Shown here piece after piece: positions 8,791 through 15,514 of a DNA stretch of 64,000 nt. Positions within the stretch are counted from its first letter, which is position 1. Each line of letters opens with the position of its first letter. The DNA is from Spirosoma rigui (GTDB lineage Bacteria; Bacteroidota; Bacteroidia; Cytophagales; Spirosomataceae). The position numbers were made by a program, and so were the translations under genes. The stretch covers positions 4,526,001-4,590,000 of the forward strand of contig NZ_CP020105.1 of assembly GCF_002067135.1 (NCBI RefSeq), written 5' to 3'. A model generated the notes under the pieces. The model made no database searches and was not told the origin of the DNA. It worked only from the letters and a program-made list of their open reading frames with translations.

Positions 8791-11670
8791 CTATACTTGA
8801 GACAACTTTTGGGTTTCGTTTCGCAACACAGGTATCATCTGGTCCAGGCCCGTAATGATATCATCGCAGGCCAGGGCCAGTACCTCCACGTCGGCTCCCT
8901 GTTTCAGCTTCTTTTCGAGCTGATCCATCTTTTCTTCGAGCCGCGACAGGCCAACCATTCCCAGTGTTGGTTTTAACTTATGGGCTTTCCGGGCCAGCAT
9001 CGACCAGTCCTGGGTCCGGCAGAGGGCCGTCAGACCAAAGATCTCGGGCACAATATCGGTCAGGAACATGTCGAACATCTCCAGCGGATAGGCCCGGTCT
9101 TCACCGTACAACTCCGAGAGCCGCTTCTGGTCCAGCGACTTGTCAAAGTCGACAGGTTTAACCGGTGGAGGAACGGCAATGGGTGCAATGGTGGTTGGGG
9201 CATATCGTTTGAAAAGAGCCATAAGTTGATTTGGATCGAATGGTTTGGTCAGAAAATCATTCATGCCCGCTTCCATGGCGATGTTCTTGTGGTCGAGCAT
9301 GGCCGATGCCGTCAGGGCAATAATTGGTACGTGCTGGTTGGGGTTATGGGTGTTACGGATGGCTACCGTCGCTTCGTAACCGTCCATGATGGGCATCTGG
9401 ATGTCCATCAGGATGATGTCGAACCGCTGGTTTTTCGCTTCCTCAACGGCCCGCTTCCCGTCCATAGCCAGCGTATAGGGAATTTTCCATTTGTTGAGCA
9501 GCCCACCGATGTACTTTTGGTTCATGAGGTTATCCTCAACGACCAGTACGTGCCGAACCAGCACCTCATCGTTCGTCGACGGCTGGCTCTGACTCGGTGC
9601 CGGTACTGCAGGCTCACTGTAGGCGGGGGCTTTGGCAAAGGGCAGCGTGAACGTAAACGTACTGCCCTCACCGACGCGGCTCTTCAGCGTGATCGTTCCA
9701 CCCTGCAGATCGACCAGTTGTTTGGTGATGGCGAGTCCCAGACCCGTGCCTTTGTATTTATGCCCCTGCGGGTTAACCTGCTTGAACTTCTGGAAGACCA
9801 GGCCCAGCTTCTCCTCGGGAATACCGATGCCCGTATCGCTCACGCTGAACTCGATCCAGCAGTCGGTTTCTTCGTCCTGCTTGATTCGGGCCATGATCAT
9901 GATGCTGCCCTTTTCGGTGAACTTGTCGGCGTTGCCCACCAGGTTCATCAGGATCTGATTGAGCATCACGTCGTCGCCAATGAAGTCGCCCGTAATTCGC
10001 GCATCAAGCATCACATCAATGGTAACGGGCCGGCCATCGAGTTTCATTTCGAATACCTTCTGGGTAGCCCGCAGCAACCCCACCAGGTCGAACGGACGGG
10101 GATGGACCTCCACCCGCCCCGCTTCGATCTTGGTCATGTCGAGCAGGTCGGAGATGAGGCTGTGCAGAAAATCGGCCGACGTTTTCAGGATGTCGATGTA
10201 CTCGCGCTGCTGCCGCGTGGGCTGCGTGTCGAACAACAGGTGCGACATCCCGATGATGGCATTGAGGGGCGTCCGGATCTCGTGGCTCATATTGGCCAGA
10301 AACTGCTTTTCGGCCTGCCGGGCTTCTTCGGCAATCTGCTTGGCCGTCGCCAGTTCCTCTTCCAGTATCTTGCGCTCGCTCAGGTCGTAGTGAATACCCA
10401 TCGACCCTACCATGACGCCATTTTCGTCGCTGATGGGTACTCCGCTCACCAGCACCCAGATCCGGCTGCCATCCTTACGGATGAGCTGAAGCTCGTAGGA
10501 GCCGGCGGTACCCTGCTCGCGCTGCTGCTGCTGGCGCTCGATCACGTGCCGGAACTCGGGTGGAACCAGCAGTTCAGACGCGTTCTTGCCAACCAGTTCT
10601 TCCTCGGTATAGCCCAGCATTTTGCAGCAGCGTTCGTAGACGCGCAAAATGGTCTGGTTGTTATCTACTTCGAGCAACCCGAGCTCCATGTTGTTCATGA
10701 TACCCCGGTACTTCTCTTCGCTCCGGCGGATGTGCTCGCGGGCGCGGTAGTTTTCGGTAACGTCGCTGTAGCGCCACAGGTGGCCCATGTAGCGGTCGTC
10801 GAGCAGGATAGGGATATAATCCAGTTCCAGAATCCGGCCGTTGACCATGCAGATCTCCTCGCCCACGCAGGTCTGCCGTTCTTCCAGCAGCTGGTTCATG
10901 CGCTGGATAAACTCCGTGGGCTGCACAAACAGCTGCTTTACCCCCTCGCGGGCTTCTCCACAGTCGTGACCAATTAATTCGGCGGGTGTCAGCGGGAGTT
11001 CGAAAATGTCGCAGAACAGCTGGTTGGCCAGGATCACCTTGCGGTTCTCATCCTCGACCATAACGCCCGACTGCAGGTTGGTGATAAGCGTCGAAAGCCG
11101 GGTCTGCGTAGTTTGCAGGGCCGTTTCGGCCTGCTTACGGTCCGACACATCCCGGGCTACGGCCACGAGTTCAACAATGTCCGCTCCCGATTCGGACTCG
11201 ATCAGCCGTACCGTCTGACCAATCCAGACGACCCGGCCATCTTTGGCCATAACGGGAAACTCGTTGTAGGTGCTGTCTTCCCGCTTCTCCATCATCGACA
11301 CGTAAAAGTCGATGAGTGCCTGGCGGTGACCGGGCTGAACGAAACTGGTGAAGTGCTGCCCCACAAACTCAGCGTCGGTATATCCCAGCAGTTTTTCGAC
11401 AACGGGACTGACGAACGTGAAGAACCCGTCCGGCGAAATCTTGTATATAATATCCTGCACCGACTCGATCAGCTGGCGGTACCGCTGTTCGCTCTGGTGG
11501 AGTTCGGCCAGTTTATCCCGAATCTGCTGTTCCAGATTGTCGTTCAGGTGCTGAAGCTTCTCGTTGGTATTGTAGAGTTCCAGCGCCTTTTCTTCCAGAA
11601 TAAGCTCGGCCTGTTTGCGGGCGGTCTTCTCGCGTGACAGCCGCCGGTTGAGCTGCTCGATATTGTCCAT
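8791..11670 (-). CDS. Soluble hybrid histidine kinase with PAS domains, receiver and Hpt
   Basis: This 959-residue kinase has no membrane segment. It begins with a long coiled coil (about 1-60). Three PAS domains follow (about 62-180, 188-305 and 318-435). HisKA has His463 in FLANMSHEIRTPLN. The HATPase region has the N box (NQILMNLVGNADKF) and glycine boxes (DTGIGIP, GTGLGLA). The C-terminal receiver has Asp756 in ILMDIQMP, and the Hpt domain has His897 in ARKAHKLKP. This gives a His-Asp-His relay that can feed Asp55 of the next gene's regulator. It lies 4 bases after the H-NOX gene. H-NOX proteins in other bacteria commonly bind and control a neighbouring soluble kinase, so NO control of this kinase is a strong inference. 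Each PAS could also bind another ligand. Confidence 0.93.
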   Translation of the reverse strand: MDNIEQLNRRLSREKTARKQAELILEEKALELYNTNEKLQHLNDNLEQQIRDKLAELHQSEQRYRQLIESVQDIIYKISPDGFFTFVSPVVEKLLGYTDAEFVGQHFTSFVQPGHRQALIDFYVSMMEKREDSTYNEFPVMAKDGRVVWIGQTVRLIESESGADIVELVAVARDVSDRKQAETALQTTQTRLSTLITNLQSGVMVEDENRKVILANQLFCDIFELPLTPAELIGHDCGEAREGVKQLFVQPTEFIQRMNQLLEERQTCVGEEICMVNGRILELDYIPILLDDRYMGHLWRYSDVTENYRAREHIRRSEEKYRGIMNNMELGLLEVDNNQTILRVYERCCKMLGYTEEELVGKNASELLVPPEFRHVIERQQQQREQGTAGSYELQLIRKDGSRIWVLVSGVPISDENGVMVGSMGIHYDLSERKILEEELATAKQIAEEARQAEKQFLANMSHEIRTPLNAIIGMSHLLFDTQPTRQQREYIDILKTSADFLHSLISDLLDMTKIEAGRVEVHPRPFDLVGLLRATQKVFEMKLDGRPVTIDVMLDARITGDFIGDDVMLNQILMNLVGNADKFTEKGSIMIMARIKQDEETDCWIEFSVSDTGIGIPEEKLGLVFQKFKQVNPQGHKYKGTGLGLAITKQLVDLQGGTITLKSRVGEGSTFTFTLPFAKAPAYSEPAVPAPSQSQPSTNDEVLVRHVLVVEDNLMNQKYIGGLLNKWKIPYTLAMDGKRAVEEAKNQRFDIILMDIQMPIMDGYEATVAIRNTHNPNQHVPIIALTASAMLDHKNIAMEAGMNDFLTKPFDPNQLMALFKRYAPTTIAPIAVPPPVKPVDFDKSLDQKRLSELYGEDRAYPLEMFDMFLTDIVPEIFGLTALCRTQDWSMLARKAHKLKPTLGMVGLSRLEEKMDQLEKKLKQGADVEVLALACDDIITGLDQMIPVLRNETQKLSQV

Positions 11671-11674
11671 ATAG

Positions 11675-12217
11675 CTACGGTTTCACAATATCGAACAAAA
11701 CCAGACTCCCATCATCGGCAAGATTCGTCTTGGTGATCGTTGCCTTTTCGCCGTAGTGGTTTAAACAGCCTTCGATGAGGCCGTGGGCGAAATCGGATAA
11801 TTTCCGTTCCGACTCATACCGCATAGTCAGGTGGTTGGGGGCGGGCTGCTCAACGGTAAAGTGAGGCAGCTCGGCGTCGGGATATAACTTCCGGACTTCA
11901 ACGTGGACGTAGTGGTGAACCGACTGAAGGAGGCCGAAGGCCGTGTCGACCCGGTCAACGAACGGTCGATAGCCACGGGTGAAGGAAGCAAACATGTAGC
12001 GGCCATACGCCTGAAGCAGGTCAGGGATGGGCAGGTTGGTCTTCTGGCTCAGGTTACTGACCAGTGTTATCATTTCGGCGTGGTCGTAGGTTCCAATGGC
12101 GGTGTAGGTGCCTCCGGAGGGGAGGTTGCTTTCGGTCAGCAATTCATCAACCAAGGAATAACCGTACTCATCCTCAATCATTTCCAATAATTCAGTAAAT
12201 ACAATTCCTTTCATCAA
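11675..12217 (-). CDS. hnoX: H-NOX (haem-NO/O2-binding) sensor protein
   Basis: This 180-residue protein matches a stand-alone H-NOX domain over its full length. It starts with MKGIVFTELLEMIEDEYGY. His105 in VHVEVRKLYPDAE aligns with the proximal haem ligand, and Tyr134-Ser136-Arg138 form the YxSxR motif (YESER) that holds the haem propionates. This is the family of the haem domain of soluble guanylate cyclase. In bacteria, NO binding changes the activity of a partner kinase or cyclase. I see no clear distal tyrosine typical of O2-binding members, but this cannot be settled by eye. It is the first gene of the operon that ends in an NOS, so its ligand may be made by the same operon. A second Met follows the first directly and either could be the start. 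Confidence 0.95.
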   Translation of the reverse strand: MMKGIVFTELLEMIEDEYGYSLVDELLTESNLPSGGTYTAIGTYDHAEMITLVSNLSQKTNLPIPDLLQAYGRYMFASFTRGYRPFVDRVDTAFGLLQSVHHYVHVEVRKLYPDAELPHFTVEQPAPNHLTMRYESERKLSDFAHGLIEGCLNHYGEKATITKTNLADDGSLVLFDIVKP

Positions 12218-12455
12218 AAATCGGTTTTGAAGATCGAAGCAATTTACCTATAAAAGTAACAAATTATCGTAAAAAAACAAGATCAGTCAATTTAATAGTA
12301 ACCAGTACCCCCCTTTTTCACCAAAAAACGTGTAAAACCTGCAGTTCATCGAATTCTAAAGCATCAATATTTTGTATATGTCACATTTGTATCGTTGAAA
12401 CTAACCAGAACGACAAACACAATTCTGTAACGACCTATTCCTACATTTATCAGTT
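12218..12455. promoter_or_regulatory. Divergent promoter region between the NO operon and an ECF sigma gene
   Basis: This 238-base AT-rich gap is flanked by the H-NOX operon (leftward) and the sigma factor gene (rightward), so it must hold both promoters. On the plus strand CACATTTG (12382-12389) differs at one position from the Bacteroidota -7 consensus TAnnTTTG. No clear -33 TTG is correctly spaced, and no convincing minus-strand match was found. I see no NO-regulator operator that I would defend. Confidence 0.45.
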
Positions 12456-13007
12456 ATGAAAGTTAATTTGAATGACGAGGAGGTTATCCGGAAGTACCTG
12501 AACACTAAACCGAACGATTGTTTTGAAACACTCTACAATCGGTACGTTGGTAAAGTTTATAACCGGTGTCTGTCGATGACGAAAGACACGGAGAAAGCCC
12601 AGGATTTTACCCACGATATTTTCATTCGCATGTTTGCCCGTCTTGACCGCTTCGAAGAGCGCTCCACGTTCTCGACCTGGCTGTACTCGATCTCCTATAA
12701 TTACTGCGTCGATCAGCTGCGCGTTTCGAAGCGCCTGACAACGACGGAACTGGACAGCAACATCGACTGTCAGCTGCCTACCAATGAAGACGCCGAGCGG
12801 GCCGAATATAGCCTGCAGCTGCTCGCCCAGGCAATGAACTCCATTGCTCCGCAGGAAGCCCTGATTCTGCGTATGAAATACCAGGAAGGACTGGACGTGC
12901 AGCAGATAGCCGCTACGCTCAGTCTGAAAAACAGCGCGGTGAAGATGCGGCTCAAGCGCGCCCGTGACCGGGTCCGTGATCTGTGCGGAGAGGCCGCTTT
13001 TGTTTAG
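12456..13007 (+). CDS. ECF-type RNA polymerase sigma factor
   Basis: This 183-residue sigma-70 family protein has region 2 (about 20-90: FETLYNRYVGKVYNRCLSM, then the -10 recognition helix in STFSTWLYSISYNYCVD). Region 4 follows (about 120-178), with a helix-turn-helix in GLDVQQIAATLSLKNSAVKM. Region 3 is absent, as expected for ECF sigmas. No anti-sigma gene follows; the next gene is on the opposite strand after a terminator, so its control is not visible here. It is divergent from the NO operon, making a regulatory connection possible but unproven. Confidence 0.93.
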   Translation: MKVNLNDEEVIRKYLNTKPNDCFETLYNRYVGKVYNRCLSMTKDTEKAQDFTHDIFIRMFARLDRFEERSTFSTWLYSISYNYCVDQLRVSKRLTTTELDSNIDCQLPTNEDAERAEYSLQLLAQAMNSIAPQEALILRMKYQEGLDVQQIAATLSLKNSAVKMRLKRARDRVRDLCGEAAFV

Positions 13008-13092
13008 CCTGAACGAGCAGGGATGCTCACCCGTTTCTCCCCTTCATTGCTCCCAATCTTTACACTAACACACCATACCTTGATTGTACCAA

Positions 13093-13123
13093 AAAGAGCC
13101 ACCCGACAGTCGGGTGGCTCTTT
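13093..13123. terminator. Perfect 14-bp hairpin, bidirectional terminator
   Basis: AAAGAGCCACCCGA (13093-13106) pairs exactly with TCGGGTGGCTCTTT (13110-13123) around a three-base loop. The A-run on one side and T-run on the other allow termination in both directions. It sits between the convergent sigma gene and the secreted-protein gene. Confidence 0.9.
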
Positions 13124-13145
13124 CTGCATACACTCTGGCGAGATA

Positions 13146-13547
13146 TTAGTCACCAACGGCGGTGTCGTTGGCCAGCCGGAGTTTCTTCTTACCGGCAACG
13201 GTAGAGCCCGGCGTGGCGGCTGGCTCACTGATCCGCTGAATTTTGTAATTACGGTCGGCTACGTCGGTCGAAGGAGTATGGTCGACCGTAACGCCACCCA
13301 CGGGAGCCTGGTTGGGTACCTGCCGCTTGTAGTTGGCGAGGCTGGCATTACCCGTCGCCGGCTGCTGAACGGCTACCCCCGCAGACGTTTCCCACTGGCG
13401 GGCCGCAGCCGCTTTGTTGGGATGTTTGTAGTTGTGGGTTGAATAAGTCGGGTCTTTACGGAGCTTCGACTGGGTATCCTGACCCGACACCTGGCTGGCT
13501 ACGGCCAGGAACCCCAGTGCGATTAAGTATGTGTGTATCGTTTTCAT
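13146..13547 (-). CDS. Small secreted protein of unknown function
   Basis: This 133-residue protein has a clear signal peptide (MKTIHTYLIALGFLAVASQVSGQ, cleavage near residue 22). The mature part is polar, rich in Asn, Lys, Ala and Pro, and probably disordered (the THNYKHPNKAAAARQW and NYKRQVPNQAPVGG segments). It has no cysteine pair and no enzyme motif. I do not recognise the family. It is monocistronic, ends at the bidirectional hairpin, and has a good -7 promoter match 26 bases upstream of its start. Confidence 0.7.
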   Translation of the reverse strand: MKTIHTYLIALGFLAVASQVSGQDTQSKLRKDPTYSTHNYKHPNKAAAARQWETSAGVAVQQPATGNASLANYKRQVPNQAPVGGVTVDHTPSTDVADRNYKIQRISEPAATPGSTVAGKKKLRLANDTAVGD

Positions 13548-13572
13548 GATTTCATGTGGTTTTGTTGTACCG

Positions 13573-13580
13573 CAAATCTA
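13573..13580 (-). promoter_or_regulatory. Candidate Bacteroidota -7 promoter element
   Basis: On the minus strand this reads TAGATTTG, an exact match to TAnnTTTG. It lies 26 bases upstream of the ATG at 13547 of the small secreted protein. No TTG was found at the expected -33 distance, so support is partial. Confidence 0.4.
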
Positions 13581-13636
13581 TTGATTGTCTGCGTATTGTC
13601 TACACATTAAAAACACATTAAACGACAACTATATTC

Positions 13637-14179
13637 CTAGTTTTTAACTTTTTTTCGCACCATTCGCTGAATTGACTCCGAATCAGTATAAGTATTTACG
13701 CTTTTTACCGGTAACCATTGAATATTCTTGATTTCTTCCGAAAAGCCAAACGCTTCTTCGGGGTCAGCTTCGAGCAAAAAACGAATGTCGTAATGAAGAT
13801 GTCCGGGTACCTCGCCCCGGGCGGGTATGGGATGGATATCAACGTCGAAAATAGTCCCTTCGTCAACCAGCCGCACCGACGTCAGGCCCGTTTCCTCCTG
13901 CGCTTCGCGGAGCGCCACAGCCGCCACGTCGGGGTCACCGTCGGCGTGACCACCGGGCTGGAGCCAGCGATCGAGTTTGCGGTGGTGAATCAGCAACACC
14001 TGCTGCCGGTCGGGGCTCAGGATCCAGGCCGAGCCTGTTACGTGGCCAATCAGCAGGGATCGTTCGAAGCAATCGGGGTGTTGTTCAACAAACGCCAGCG
14101 TAGCGGCCGTCATGGCCTGCTCACCGGCATCGGCGGGGTGGTGACGGCGGAGTAAATTCAGAAGGGGTTGACGATGCAT
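13637..14179 (-). CDS. NUDIX hydrolase
   Basis: This 180-residue protein has a NUDIX fold in about residues 40-165. The motif region GGHADGDPDVAAVALREA is followed by QEETGL, so the REx2EE core that binds the metal is present. The first Glu of the classical box is replaced, as in some NUDIX subfamilies. NUDIX enzymes cleave nucleoside diphosphates linked to another group, but the substrate cannot be told from sequence. There is no signal peptide, so it is cytoplasmic. It is divergent from the DUF2911 gene with 78 bases between them. Confidence 0.88.
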   Translation of the reverse strand: MHRQPLLNLLRRHHPADAGEQAMTAATLAFVEQHPDCFERSLLIGHVTGSAWILSPDRQQVLLIHHRKLDRWLQPGGHADGDPDVAAVALREAQEETGLTSVRLVDEGTIFDVDIHPIPARGEVPGHLHYDIRFLLEADPEEAFGFSEEIKNIQWLPVKSVNTYTDSESIQRMVRKKVKN

Positions 14180-14257
14180 TGATTGGGTATCTGGGTAAAA
14201 AGCCGCAATTTCGCCCCAGTATTCATAATAATCATCAATACAAGGACCTACAGTATC

Positions 14258-15157
14258 ATGCGTAAACTCGTACTCAGTGGCGTAACCCTGTGCCTGGCGG
14301 CTCAGCTGGCTACTGCTCAGATCAAACTACCCTCCCCCAGTCCTGCAGCAACGGTTATGCAAACGGTAGGCACTACCGACCTCACCGTCAAGTACTCACG
14401 CCCGAGCCTGAAGGGCCGGACACCCTTCACCGATGCCTTCGTGCCCACCGGCAAAGTGTGGCGTACGGGAGCCAACCAGGCCACCGCATTCACCACCTCT
14501 ACCGACCTGATGGTGAACGGCCAGACGCTGCCGGCGGGTACCTACGCGGTCTTATCGATTCCGGCTATGGATAACTGGACGCTCATTTTCAACAAGGACA
14601 TGACGGTATCCGAGCAGACCTACAAGCAGGATGCCGACGCACTGCGCGTTCAGTTGAAACCAGCAAAAGGCGGCAAGTCGGTGGAAACGTTCACGATCGG
14701 TTTTAGCGACCTGACCGACAGCACGGCGAAAATGAACATCATGTTTGGCGACGTAACGGCTGCGGCCGACCTCAAAGTCGATGTGAACACCAACGCTGCG
14801 GCCAACGTGGACAAAGCGGTAGCCGACATGCCGAACGATCCGGCGGTATTGCAGGCAGCTGCCAGCTACAACCTCTCGAAAGGCCGCAATCTGGACCAGG
14901 CCCTGGGCTGGATCGATAAATCCATCGCGGCCAAGGAAACCTTCCGGAACCTGTTCGTAAAATCGCAGATCCTGGCTAAACTGGGTAAAACGGCCGAGGC
15001 TCTTCCCCTCGCGCAGAAAGCCCTGGCGCTGGGTCAGTCGTCGAACGATGCGTCTTTCCCGTTCTTTAAGGAAGGCATCGAGAAAAGCATCAGCGAGTAC
15101 ACGGCCAAGATGCCCGCCATGCCTGCTATGAAAGGCAAAAAAGGGAAGAAAGCGTAA
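14258..15157 (+). CDS. Secreted DUF2911 protein with C-terminal TPR-like helices
   Basis: This 299-residue protein starts at 14258 (MRKLVLSGVTLCLAAQLATAQ), giving a clean signal peptide; the upstream ATG at 14183 would bury it. Residues about 22-170 resemble the DUF2911 beta domain common in Bacteroidota (VKYSRPSLKGRTPF; KVWRTGANQATAF). Residues about 195-285 form helical repeats like TPR units (LDQALGWIDKSIAAKETF; AEALPLAQKALALGQ). The tail is a Lys/Gly-rich AMKGKKGKKA. DUF2911 has no established function. The gene is followed by a strong terminator and stands alone. Confidence 0.85.
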   Translation: MRKLVLSGVTLCLAAQLATAQIKLPSPSPAATVMQTVGTTDLTVKYSRPSLKGRTPFTDAFVPTGKVWRTGANQATAFTTSTDLMVNGQTLPAGTYAVLSIPAMDNWTLIFNKDMTVSEQTYKQDADALRVQLKPAKGGKSVETFTIGFSDLTDSTAKMNIMFGDVTAAADLKVDVNTNAAANVDKAVADMPNDPAVLQAAASYNLSKGRNLDQALGWIDKSIAAKETFRNLFVKSQILAKLGKTAEALPLAQKALALGQSSNDASFPFFKEGIEKSISEYTAKMPAMPAMKGKKGKKA

Positions 15158-15170
15158 CCAAACGCACTAG

Positions 15171-15215
15171 AACGGAGAAAGCCCGCTGGACCCTGTCCGG
15201 CGGGCTTTCTCCGTT
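15171..15215 (+). terminator. Strong hairpin after the DUF2911 gene
   Basis: AACGGAGAAAGCCCGC (15171-15186) pairs with GCGGGCTTTCTCCGTT (15200-15215). The loop can itself pair GGAC with GTCC. It begins 13 bases after the DUF2911 stop. The symmetric A/T ends would allow it to work in both directions. Confidence 0.88.
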
Positions 15216-15514
15216 TATCAACCCGTTCAAACTGTCCACCTGCGGACACCAACTGTACGATTTCGGACGCCGAAACGGGGTAAAACCAGCCTCTGTGCGT
15301 TTCAATGAGCCTTTTCAAGGCTGGCAGGTTGTTTGCAGTTCCGCTTTACCGATGGGCATGCTGTCTTGAGGAAACCGGTACGGTCTGTACGGTTGGAAAG
15401 ATGATGCAGTCGAGACGTGCCCCCCTGCGTCTCAGCAGCCGGACGGTTTCCATTGACGCGACAATGGCTGATGCCCAGGAGCCGCAAAGGGTTGCGGCTC
15501 TACATGATACCACT
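15216..15514. other. Gene-free stretch upstream of the first FtsX permease, with two small hairpins
   Basis: A long ATG-started extension of the permease frame (from 15305) covers this stretch, but it does not resemble a permease N-terminus. Two hairpins are visible. GAGACGTGCCCCCCTGCGTCTC (15412-15433) belongs to the GAGACG-type repeats seen beside other permease genes. GAGCCGCAA / TTGCGGCTC (15479-15500, four-base loop) lies 15 bases before the true start. Nothing else is recognised. Confidence 0.5.
15479..15500 (+). repeat. Leader hairpin before FtsX permease 1
   Basis: Nine perfect base pairs (GAGCCGCAA / TTGCGGCTC, loop AGGG) lie 15 bases before the ATG at 15515. A near-identical element (AGCCGCAA / TTACGGCT) precedes the permease at 28410, whose protein is the closest relative of this one in the array. 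It could affect translation start. Confidence 0.55.

Noticed and set aside
8980..10977. Long antisense open frame of 665 codons opposite the hybrid kinase
   Set aside because: The minus strand encodes clear PAS, HisKA, HATPase and REC motifs here. The plus-strand product is rich in His, Gln and Arg, as expected of a shadow frame.
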